Source: Nigrospora sphaerica
Taxonomy: Eukaryota; Ascomycota; Sordariomycetes; Amphisphaeriales; Apiosporaceae
Reading direction: 5' to 3'
Length of the DNA stretch: 64,000 nt
Assembly: GCA_018287875.1 (NCBI GenBank)
Contig: JAGVVL010000002.1
Coordinates: 3,410,001-3,474,000 of the forward strand
Under the pieces are notes generated by a model. That model was not told where the DNA came from. It ran no database searches and saw nothing but the letters and a program-made list of their open reading frames with translations. This document shows, in pieces, positions 50,913 to 61,500 of the stretch. How positions within the stretch are numbered: position 1 is the first letter of the stretch; each line of letters opens with the position of its first letter. A program made the position numbers and the translations under genes.

Positions 50913-52180
50913 CTACTTCGAGACCAGATTGGACCGGCTGCCCCAAAGCGGACTCGGCTGGTATGTATGCTGGGGATTTCTTCGCAGCTCGTTGCTTAGC
51001 AGCTGCGCCTTGTCGTCGTCGTCCATCACCGGCGGCGCGCACTGGATCTCTCCTCTTACGATCTCGACCAATGATACAAGAGGGAGCAGCAGCAGGCCAA
51101 GCGATAGCAGCTGCCCAAAGCTCCAAACCTTCTCGCCTTGGTCGGCCAGGTTGATCTTTGGCTCTCCGAACGCCTGGGAGCCGTACACGACGCGCACTGA
51201 AACCCCCACTGCGCTAGCGGTCATGAGGGCCAGCCCAACAAGTTGCGTGATTCGGTAGAACCTCTGCCTGCGTTCGTTGAGGTACCATATACCCAAGACG
51301 AAGATGACCACATTGCCCACCAGGACAGCAATGGTGCCGAAGAAGCTCACGCCCACCGTGTTCTCCTGGCCGTGGTCGCCGCCGTCCAGGGCGCAGACTA
51401 TGGGGAAAGTCGTCATGGTGACCCCTTTGTGGACGGCCAGAAGGATGATGATGCCATAAACACAGCTCAGGGCCTGGTTGACAAACATCAAAAACTTCCT
51501 CATCCATCGCAATACCCAGTCCCGGCGGAAATCATGAACCAGCGCCAACAGTGTAGTGTTGTGAGTCGCTATAGAAAGGAGCGACAGCATCTGCCGGTCT
51601 TGGTTAGCCCCGAGCGCCGAGTAAACAACACATAGGCATGTCGAGGCATAATACAGCCCCCAGTTATTGTTAGGGGGACGGAACTAACCCAAATAATGAA
51701 AAAGTGATACGGAACCATAGTATGAATCTTAGCGAGTCCCACACTCTGAATTGCTATACCCGTCATGATTTGCTGGTCCGAGTCTATAGTCTGTGTCAGC
51801 AGGCCTCCGAGAGACCCGCGGGCCAGGAAGTACCATACAGGAGCTTAGAAGTTTGCGACGCAGTGTCGAAGGCTTCTGTCTTTTCGAAAACTGCTCCTGG
51901 ATAATGAGGGAAGCGGAGAGCATGGTGGCCAGAAACGCGGTGATGATAAAGGATAAGAGAACCTGGGTAGACTATTCAGCTATCCGTTCGAGGTTTCCAT
52001 CGATCGGGTGTCCGCCCAAGGTGTTACTCAGGCAAAGAATGCCCAGGGCCATCCGCGTGACCGTTGATATCTCTATGGACGGGAGCGTCTGCGAGACGGG
52101 GGGCGACGACTTACACCGGCGCCCGCAATGCCCGCATCGCTGGGCACTTCGTCCGGGGCGACTTCGCAGTTGGCCGACAT
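50913..52180 (-). CDS. fungal multi-pass membrane protein of unknown function
   Basis: Spliced by eye into four exons: 52180-52115, 51962-51834, 51790-51689 and 51590-50913, giving 324 aa with all introns in phase 0. Introns are 152, 43 and 98 bp. The 43-bp one has the donor GTACTT, a clear CTGAC branch and CACAG. The model joins MSANCEVAPDEVPSDAGIAG to VLLSFIITAFLATMLSASLI, then DQQIMTGIAIQSVGLAKIHT, then MVPYHFFIIW to MLSLLSIATHNTTLLALVHD. Six or seven hydrophobic helices follow one another, including FVNQALSCVYGIIILLAV, FFGTIAVLVGNVVIFVLGIW and FGQLLSLGLLLLPLVSLVEI. The pattern is one I know as a recurrent hypothetical integral membrane protein of Sordariomycetes. No enzymatic motif is visible and no function is known to me. 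Confidence 0.82.
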
Positions 52181-53373
52181 GGTGAACACGAGGGTTGGAT
52201 AGGCAGTTCAAATGGAGAGTTTCCACGGTCTCGATGGGCAACGCGTCGCTATATGAAGATGGGACAGAAAAACAAACGGCGATCCCTTCACGGATATGGC
52301 TGGGAGGGAGCCCAGATGGTTTTGATCTGAGGGGGGTACCTGACGAAGTCCTCCCCGGGCTAGCATGTGCATGTTCGCTTGCTTTTCTAAAACAGAAGCT
52401 CACCCCTGTCCAGTATGACGCACCCCAAGTGCCGCTCATAGGGCCACGGGTTAAGCGCCACGATGAAACGCGGGCGGATCTGCAAGGCGATGGCGCGAAA
52501 CCCCGGCTTGGCGCAGGCAATCTGATGGATAGGGTTGGTTGCAAGTGAAATCGACAGTGCGGCTGTGCTGAGGGAACGATGTGACTGGGCAGACGGGGGA
52601 TGGTCAGCACTGAGCAAGAATCTGGACTGTTGCGTACTTATTGGGCCCACTCGGCTCCTATCGGTAAGTACACGAAAGTATGTACTGAGAAGCCGATAGA
52701 CGTGTGAGCAGTAGGCGAAAATCAAAAGGCCATTTCTTAACCCCAACAACCTACCTACCGACATACTGTGTAGACCGAGACGGCGGGGGTTCACTAAACC
52801 CTCCCAGTTTAGCCTAGCGCGATCTACGTAGTGGCATGCACATCTTGAGCTTGAGCTTCTTTGGAACAGCCCGGAACGTCAGTGGTATCTAAATTGGGTA
52901 TGACAGCAATGGATAGGTACGTAAAGTACCTCAAGAAGTACACTAGGTGTGGACTTTTAGGGAGGTACTTAGGTACCAACCTACAAATCTCCCCGTGCGA
53001 TCCAGGTTATCTATGTTGGCACACGACAAGACAACAGGGCTGTGCGGCTCAGTAAGAAGAATGCTACCTTGGGTAAAAAGCAACAAGTATTTACTTGATG
53101 TAGGGATGTCATTCTCGGCTACCGGTATCCATTTCCTAGGTAGAGTGTTGCATCCCGTCCCGATCTCTCCTCCCCACCAACAGTAGCGGCCCATTGAAAG
53201 TTGGGTCAACCCGTCAAGACCCCCGAACGGGCCCCGTCTGTCTACCCCAGGTATTGCGCCACACACCTAGCATCAACGATGCTATCTATCATGCTGGCGC
53301 TGTTCTGTCAGCGGACAGAGCCAGGCCTTGACGCCCAACAAAAGCCGCTTGCCTCGCTCGGGGCGATGTGTTC
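52181..53373. other. intergenic, no supported gene
   Basis: Upstream region of the membrane-protein gene and 3' flank of the small secreted peptide gene. It contains GGTACTTAGGTACC at 52963-52977. Confidence 0.4.
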
Positions 53374-53568
53374 TTAAATACAGAAGCCGGTGCCGTCGCG
53401 GGAGATGCTGCATCCCTGGCCACAGCACTCGGTGTAGCGGTTGGTGCAGTCGGCGCCGGTCGCGATGCAGCGCTTGGCGAGGATGCCGGTGTCGACGCCC
53501 TCGGCGGGCATGGGGTTGGCGAAAGCCACCGCGGCGAGGCCGAGGATCAAGGTCGAAAGGAACTGCAT
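53374..53568 (-). CDS. small secreted cysteine-rich peptide, knottin-like
   Basis: An intron-less frame of 64 codons from an ATG in an ideal context (CCGCCACCATGC) to a TAA. Residues 1-17 form a signal peptide (MQFLSTLILGLAAVAFA). Next comes a short acidic propeptide ending in Ala-Lys-Arg, a Kex2-type site. The mature part would be 31 residues with six cysteines spaced C-x6-C-x6-CC-x3-C-x9-C, the spacing of an inhibitor cystine knot. The whole gene is only 195 bp. In filamentous fungi such peptides include effectors, antimicrobial peptides and peptides of unknown use; I cannot say which this is. The domain order and the disulphide pattern are visible in the sequence; secretion and folding are inferred. 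Confidence 0.85.
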   Translation of the reverse strand: MQFLSTLILGLAAVAFANPMPAEGVDTGILAKRCIATGADCTNRYTECCGQGCSISRDGTGFCI

Positions 53569-54720
53569 GGTGGCGGGTGGGAACTTGTGTCGAGAGAGGC
53601 CGGCGGGAAGCGTCGTGATCGCAACGGAGCTTGAAGGTATGGGAGATGATGGGATGCGGGCTGTGAGATGAGCAACCGAACGTGTTGGTTTTGCTGGATT
53701 CGTTGCCTCTCTTATACATCCATCGCGGACACTCGTAAAGTCCGTCCCCCGCGACTGCCGGTGATACTATTTGCTTCTTTTCACCGTCATCCGCCATCGG
53801 GGGGGATCGGACTTCACGTCAGCAGCCTTCTCTAACCCATGCGCTTTCTTGCCCCAGGATCTATACGCGGCTCATAAAGGCCATGGTACGGCTTACTGTT
53901 GCGGGGCCCCGTCGGGGTCTACCCGCTCACACTGCGCCCTCGCCGAGTGGGCCTACATCGCCGAGCGGGCCTATATCGCCGAGCCAAGACCTACTACGCT
54001 CTACTGGATAGGGAGGGCTGCCAGGATACGAAATACTCGGCCAAGGGCCCCTAACCCCTTATTCAGTATACCCAACATACATCAAGAAGGTAGACGAGAC
54101 CTGCGTTGATGCCTTGCAATCAAACGACAGCTCGAATTCAGGAGTCTCGTAGCGCCATATGAATGGGCAGGTCTCAGGACGAGAAACGGAATAAATTCTA
54201 TCTGGAGGGAAATGGGGGATAGTGGGAGGGCAGCAGGGATTGGTTGTCTGCGGACAGAATCCTTCGGACATATCCAGCAAAGATCAACAACGTAGCACAG
54301 GACCCAGTTGGCATCTTCACGCGGGCTGCAGAGTCAATGACTCGTCATGGCACACGCGCTGTGCCTAGACGACAATGGCCTTTTGATCGACGTGCTTTAC
54401 AAATCACGCATACCAAGGCTCGATGACACATCAGTTCGGGCAAGTAACTCGTCAGTTGCCACGGCTCGGTCCTGAGATTTCGTCCAGTCCTTTGAGTTGC
54501 GATATCTATAGCGAGTTATGCAGCCGACTCCTTTTGGTCGGCAGTCTGACCTGGCCCCATCTGCTGCTGCCTGATGTTCCTATTTGCTCCGGCTGCAGTG
54601 GGTGCTGAATGTGGGTTATATTGTGTGGGTGAACAAAGATCAATGGTTGATCGAGGGGGGGGACGCTTGTTTCCTTTGTGCCGTGGGGCGCAGTGATCGA
54701 TGTAAGTCAAGATCTTCCCC
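53569..54720. other. intergenic, no supported gene
   Basis: Upstream region of the secreted peptide gene and 3' flank of the oxidoreductase. A short direct repeat encoding nothing recognisable (CGCCGAGTGGGCCTACATCG / CGCCGAGCGGGCCTATATCG) lies at about 53940-53980. Confidence 0.4.
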
Positions 54721-56188
54721 TTACTTCAGGTCATCAAGCTCGTGCCGGGGCCACACGACCAAATTGGCAGGATCGGGGAGGTCACGATCCCAAGCCCACC
54801 GCGCCGTCAGATCTGGCGCCAGGTTTCCCTCTAACATCTGGACGATGTACTTTCCCAAGATGGGGAAGAACTTCCACCCGTGGAATGATCCGCACGTAGC
54901 GACGTACAGCCCAGCGGCCGCCGCATGTGGCGAGATGATAAAGTCCTCACTTGGAGTCAGACCCTCCCTGGTTCCGGCGCCTGAGGTTAACAAGAGGAGC
55001 GAATAATGCTGGGGTTCGGGCTGTTGCTTCAAAAGCCGACGTACCAGCAAATGCGATGTTGCTCCAGCTGCCATTTCCGGCCCTTTTCCCCGAAAGTCAC
55101 CTTGTTGGCAAAGGCCACATCGTCCTGGAGAGATGGCGGGACGTCCCACTGAGCATAGTCCGCCTGGGCCGGTGGTGTAGAAAGAAAATGGCCCTTGGTG
55201 ACTTCCTGTGTGTTCTTGAATATCTTCTGGCCCCACCATTTCATCTGGCCGTCACGGTTCGGCGGTAGTGTACCGTTACTCGCGCCTGCGTCTCCCATAT
55301 CAGCAGCGGATACAGGCATGGAGTGGAGGTTGGGGAACGCGAGCGGCCAATTCCGACGAGGATAGGGGCGGCTATCTCACCTCGCTCAGGGGGGTTTTCT
55401 TGTATGCACACCGGCATACTGTTTAGCAGTTCCAGGTCTTGGCCGTGGAGCTGCGTCAGCCCAGTCGTCACCCCGGCGGAGATGATACGATTGCCAGCTC
55501 GCAGCCCTTCCTTCCCGCTGGCCTCGGCGCTCAGCTCCAAGAGCTTGGGCGTGAAGGATCCAGTGCAGAGTATTGTGTGTGTGGCGCTCAACACCTCTCC
55601 TCCTTCCGTGTTGATGCCGGTACAAGCCCCCTGGTCGTCAAACCGCAGCGACGTCGCCTCGGCCGTAACGTACTGGACGCCGCGCTCTATGACCGTCTCT
55701 ATGAGCTTCCGCAACGCATCTTTGGCGTCGGCCCAGCCACTCGTGTTGTTGATGAGTACCTCGCTGACGCCGGTATAGTCGGTCTCGTCGAAAATGCCGC
55801 CGTGCAGCTTCCTGGCCTCGGCGACGGGCAGGGCGAACAAGTCGGCCTGGCGGCCCAGCTTCTTGTAGTTCTCAATAACCTTCTGTGCGAACCGGGTGTG
55901 GCTGATCCAGTAGATGCCGCTCTCGTGAAAGAAGGGCTTCCACAACGGATCGCTGCGCCAGACGTCCTGGGCCTCGAGTGCCAACTCGCAGTATCGGATA
56001 TCGGCGTAGTCCGCTCTGACCACTTTATTCCAGTCCCACGAGGCTGCGACACGGCTGGGTGCGTCGAGAGCGCCGCGGTCTACCAGCTTGATAGAAGCAC
56101 CGGGGTATTTTTGAATAAGATGGTAGGCCGTCGAGACCCCAAAGACGCCGGCCCCAAGGATAAGGTACGATGACTGCTGATGGTCCAT
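54721..56188 (-). CDS. FAD-dependent amine oxidase, MSOX/fructosyl-amino-acid oxidase family
   Basis: Spliced by eye: exon 1 56188-55381, exon 2 55285-55045, exon 3 54967-54721, giving 431 aa, a normal length for the family. The Rossmann motif is YLILGAGVFGVSTAYHLIQK, followed by the acidic end of strand 2 (KLVDRG). Intron 1 (95 bp) follows NPPERG. Intron 2 (77 bp) splits the Trp codon of HRICWEGLTPSEDF. C349 in that block aligns with the cysteine that holds FAD covalently in monomeric sarcosine oxidase. The C-terminal block YVATCGSFHGWKFFPILGKY closes the FAD site. Members oxidise secondary amines such as N-methyl or fructosyl amino acids, releasing H2O2. The substrate cannot be read from the sequence. 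There is no signal peptide, and the C-terminus is DDLK, not a clear peroxisomal signal. Confidence 0.9.
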
Positions 56189-56659
56189 AATGAGGCGTCA
56201 AGATCGTTACACGCGTCCCAAGGAGTGGTGATTGCACTTGGTTTGTGTAGACTGGCACCGCGTCTGAGATCATTGAGGGGACGGTAATAGTGGTCCCTGG
56301 GGTGGGGATCGTATCCGACGACTTGGAAACTGATCAGCGCGGGGTGAGAGTGAGCGTGGGAGCCTCTGAGTGGTAGCCTGCATCTACATTGGTGCATGTC
56401 GCCGGATTCAGCTGGCATAGGTCAAGGATTGCAGCAGAGCGAGTACTTGAGCATGTACATACTATGCATTTCTTTCGCACGAACCCCGGGAGCATATCAC
56501 CACTTGAGGTGAGCAGGCTCCTATTGACTCCCCAAACATGCTAACTATCGGTGCGCATAGGCATGGATAGACGTGCAATGCACCACGGCTTGCAGTGGTT
56601 CGTAACTCTTTTTGTTTATCCCATGGTTTCTACTGAATGGGGCCAACAGCGTTACCAGT
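56189..56659. other. intergenic between the ZIP gene and the oxidoreductase
   Basis: About 470 bp holding the oxidoreductase promoter and the ZIP 3' end. Nothing else is seen. Confidence 0.45.
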
Positions 56660-58596
56660 TCAGGCCCATTTCCCAAGGAAGCTCATCAACACCATCCCGG
56701 CAACAAGTCCAACCGAGGCACAAACGGTCGTGGCGGCCGAGGAGTCTACCAACTCGCCCCCGAAAATCCAATCTCGAGCCCACATTTCTACCAACCCCAC
56801 CCAGAGTAGAATACCAGCCGACAACGCGTCCAAGGTTCCAATGGCAATCAGTGTTGACGGGTCTTGACCGTTGAACTGCCGAAGTACGCCTGTTCCAATA
56901 GCCATGCCGATGGGCGTCGTGATGGCGAAGGCCAGGGCCATCACCAGCTTCTTCAGCATGGGTAGCGGCTTGGACTTGACCACTTCATGACTTCCAGTGG
57001 CCGACAAGTTCCCGCTAGTATCGATGGAGGCCGGTTGCCTCGGTTCGACAGAGGGCAAAGGTGCCGCATTCTCGATATGCGAATACTCTCTAAGTGTGGC
57101 AATGCGGGTTCCTAGGGCAAGGCCCTCGAACATCTGGTGGAACAAGATGACGATAAAAAGCGTGATGAAGAAACTATCGCCAGCAACCACCAGCGTCACA
57201 CCGACCACTGCATGTGGCCAGGTCAGTCCAGTCTTCTTTTCACTGCAGCCATGCTGGTGTGGGAGTAGGCTGGGTGAGACGTACATATGGAGTGAAAGAT
57301 GATTCCAGCTTCGAGGATGAGAACGTTGACAACATCGTCTTCATAATGAGCCGCGTTGGCGTTCTTGGTCGCTGCGTGGTGCTTAGCCAGGCGATGTGAA
57401 ACATAGTCCACCAACCACGAAAGGAAGAGGCCTGCCATAACCACTGCCGACGTGGCTGCTTCGTACTTTAACTCTCCGAGGCACGGATTGTTAAACATGA
57501 GAGAGGCGTGAGTGTAGAGCTTGCCGAAACGGATTAGCATGGATTTCGAAATGCCGCTACAAAGGCACTTACATGGACCAGAGCTGTGGATATTATAACC
57601 CCAGTACCAAATTGCTTCAGAATCGTAAAAATCACGTGCAATTTGGATGGCAGCACCGGGGCGAGGAATATAGGGGCAGAAACGCCTACACCCGTCAGTA
57701 CAGAAATCCCAACCACTGTTTTTTTTGCTTACCGATGAAGCTTGTGGCCAGGATGACGAAAATCAACCCTATCCTCAGACTGATGTTGTAATCTCGGTCA
57801 CGCACTGCACAAGACTGTGCTGTGGCCCCGGATTCGCCACCACCGCCCGTGCAATGCCTGGAGTAAACGATGAGCCGCCTCGAATAAGAAACAAATTAAC
57901 ACTCCAGGTGAAACGTACTCAACTCCGGCATGGAAATGACAGTGAACATCTCCCGAGCCGTCTGCAGATGGCTCTTCTTCGTGGTCATCACAGTGTCTGG
58001 CAGAGGGTCAGCATCTGCTAGTATCAACCACAATAATGCCGTGGAAGCAACTTACTCAACACCAGCGTGGTAATGACAATTCCCCCCCCCCGTGCTTCCA
58101 TCCTTATGACCTTCCTCGTGGTCATGGTCTCCGGCGGCATGGGCTGCCCCCTCCGGGGCTACCTCGACGTCTTGGCCGTTCGGGTCGACGCAAAACCTAC
58201 TCGGGTCAGCCGATGCCAAGGAACCGGGGCCGGATACACATACATATCGGCACCATGACTGTGGCAGTCTGTGTATGCCGGCGGTAAATCCGTGGTGGCC
58301 GTGGCTGGCTGGAGGACCTGATACTCTGTGGTGCCAAACATGCAGAATCTTATAGAGGCCAAAGGAGTCAGCGTGGTTCCGACATCATTGACCCGTGGCT
58401 GGTTTCATTACATGGTGCTTCCGTGAGGGTGACAGCTCGAAATCGCAGTCGGGGTTGGCGCAGACGAAGTGGTACCCGGTGCCGCCGTCGTCTGCTGCCT
58501 TCGCACATAGGGAGAGGCATAGCTTCCTGAGGCGGTATGGCAGCAGGTCAGGAGAAGGAGCGCCAGGGCGCCTTGCTGGCGGCTCGATTTTTTCAT
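56660..58596 (-). CDS. ZIP-family zinc transporter with repeated extracellular Cys-His modules
   Basis: Spliced by eye into eight exons: 58596-58412, 58348-58244, 58196-58056, 57996-57919, 57857-57733, 57685-57573, 57519-57285 and 57207-56660. The product is 509 aa and all phases agree. Introns are 47-77 bp. It has a signal peptide (ALALLLLTCCHTASG) and an N-terminal extracellular domain with four modules C-H-x-H-x5-C: CHPHGSTIFC, CHSHGADMFC, CHYHAGVEHC and CHFHAGVEHC. Each is cut by a phase-2 intron in its eighth codon. The transporter core starts at YNISLRIGLIFVILATSFIG. The metal sites of helices IV and V are EAGIIFHSILVGVTLVVAG and FHQMFEGLALGTRIA. The last helices are AFAITTPIGMAIGTGV and AGILLWVGLVEMWARD. 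Zinc uptake at the plasma membrane is the expected role. Exon 3 holds a run of nine G. Confidence 0.93.
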
Positions 58597-61500
58597 CTCG
58601 GCGGCGTCTCGAAAGTGTCGACGGGCTTCTGCGGTGAGAAAGACGAGAGGCTAAGGCCTTAGGGTCTCCCCGTAGTCAGCCGAAGAGGGCGGTCGATATA
58701 TATCAATCAGCCTCTCCGCTTGCAATCCTGGCAGCTTGGCGTAGAGGAGCCAAGTCTTGCGTCCCCCGACACGCTGTGGTCTAATTGCTTGGCAGAGCGC
58801 GCCGCTGCCGTATGAAGAAATCGGGCCGCAGTTTACAGGGCGCATAGTCCGCAAAGTGAGGACCTTGAGAGCCAAAAAGAGGCTTGGCAGTGGTTGAAGT
58901 GGGATAGAAACCCGCAATTGCGAGCCGGTCTCGCTCGTGGCGACGCTGCCCCTCGACGGGTGCTCTTTCCATCGATGGACTGATGCTTCGTCAAGGCTTG
59001 ATTAACAGGTAGGTACATAGGTAAATGAATACTGGCACAGGCAGGCACTACATAGGTGTCAGTATTTCCATGGGCGGACTTCTTGGTCTCGACTGCTTGA
59101 ACGGGATGCCCGACAGACATCCATCCCTTGGCACGGTGCCACGTGCCTCCTATCTACCTTTCCCTGTAGTTCTACCGAAAGTAGCTGCTGAAACGGCAGC
59201 AACTTTTCTTTCTTACGGCCCATCGGCGGGTAAAACGAAGGTCTTGCGGCTGAGAGCGGGAAACTGCCAGCGCTCGTAATGGAAGGAAATATGACATACG
59301 TTGTAAGCGGTGCTCCCGCCGGGTAGGTGGGGTCTACGGATCCTCTTCCACGCTTGGCAATTGCTTGGTGGCCATCAAGGTTCTTGTTCTTTCACGCGTA
59401 TCGGCGAAAATTCCTCCCCCGGCCCCATCGAGCTGCTCTATTATAACGATTGATGGCCTAGAGCTACCATTCGCTCGCCGGTATCGACGCGTATTTGCTT
59501 CTTTGTCCATGCGTAATTCTGTACTCGTAATGCAGGCACGTGGCGCACCCGTTGGTAATTGGCAGTCCTGCGTGGTGTGTTGAAAGAAGCAACTGCCTTG
59601 CCTCTTGTCCTATCTCTTCAATGTGAACACTGTGTAGCCTGTGTGACGATTGTTCATTCGTACAGCTGGAGGATCACAGCATGTAAGTAATATTATGCAG
59701 TTGGCAATTTGCCACGTCGAATGGAGGGACACAGCACTTGCACAGTCGAGGTATAATAAGGTCATGGTGGAATAGAGTTGCGTCGGTGGCAAAACCACGA
59801 GTGCCATGCTTCCATGGTCTTCCCCTGGCGGCCACGTCCGCACCGTGGCGTCTTTCAAATGTTAAAGGGGGCACGGGGGTCAAATGCTCAATCGGGTTCA
59901 TCGCAGCCATCCATAGGTTGCCTACAGCTCATCCACCTCCCTCGTAAAATGTCCCTCGCTTGGCACACGCCCTACCGCCACAATCTCTCGTAATATATTC
60001 TATATAGGTGTCTCATTGCGAGTACCGATGCTATCTCGGTTCAATCGTAGGTTTCGGGACTGCTTGTATTCGGGCCTTCCTTACTTTCTCCGTTCGACTT
60101 CAAGTGAATTAAGTGCCTGATGGGACCTACGTGTCAAAGCTCACCAGTCCACCCATATCCTCAACCCCCCAGTTTTCTAGTCTGTCTTGTGTCAATGAGG
60201 TGGAATGGACGAACCGCCCATGGGATCATTAGCGTTTGAACTGAGAATAGATACGAGCAAGAGAGAGACCTAATGAGAGGTATCTAGTAATGGACTATGC
60301 TGAATTCTTCCCTAAGAAACATACGTCAACGCCTCTTGGTCTTGGTCACTGTCCAGTTCTAGGGGCCCCAGGCTCTGCCCGCGAGCCATAATTGCACATA
60401 TTGTGCAACTACGACAACTGCGAAGCACTCGGAACGAACAACATGCTAGGTAGGTCAAGAAGATCTCTAGCAGACACACGCGGGTTGGCTTCGGCCATCA
60501 CAATCGCTGGCCCCCGCGGTGATGGCTAGCTAGAAAGTCTTGGGTATAGGAAAAGCAAGCAGCGCAGAAAGATAAAAGGAAGGAACACGGAGGGAATAAG
60601 GAAATACGGTGATTACGATTCAAGTACTTCGTGATACCCTTGATGAGACTTTGCGTCAGATCTGCTCAAGCCTGCATCTTCTGGGGAAAAGTTACACTGG
60701 GGAAAAATTCGACACCTAACTCTACAGACCTGACGCTGCGGCACTTCTAATAATGATGATCAAGCCGTTTTGGTGCCTGGCCGCGGGCAATCTCCTGATA
60801 TATGGGGGTCGCTGGTGAGGCAGTGACACTATGCGTTGGTGCTGGAGGATTGAGGCTTACCAGACGGGTTAAATACCCATCGCAATACGAGTAGGTGGTG
60901 ACCCGAGTCACATAATCATGTGGTCATAACATAGAGCCAAGAGTTGCTACTGTCGGTTTGAAGTTCAGGTGAGGACATCGAGAGACCGTTTCGAAAGGAC
61001 CGTTAGGCGCCTGTTTAAAGCGCTGCCACAAGGAAGGGTGCCTTCCAAGCAATTCTGTCAGCGTTGCCATCACCAGCCAAACACCAATTCGCAGGATATA
61101 TGGCCACGTAATGAAGCCCGAATAAGTCCAGCCGACAGGGGATTACAGGCCTTGGAACAGTCCCCACGTGAAAAAACAATAAGCTGGCCACGGACGCCAT
61201 TGGGGCTCGTCTACCAGAGCCAACTGCTTCCCTCCAGATGGTCCAAGTGGTCGATACTTTGACTCGAGGCGGTCTTCTAGAAGGCACAGACCGGATGCAA
61301 CAGCAAAAACTCGCGAAACTGAAGCCCACAAGATTCGCGGTAGAGTATTGCCTGGCCAATTGACAACGGCCGACCTCTTTTGCAGCAGCTCGGACATCTA
61401 ATGGATGGCTAGTGGTTACGAGTCTGAAGCCATCACCGCCGGTTCATGGTAGCTTTGGCAGGCCATGCAGTTTCTGTCTACCTACTTAAGTGCTTAATCA

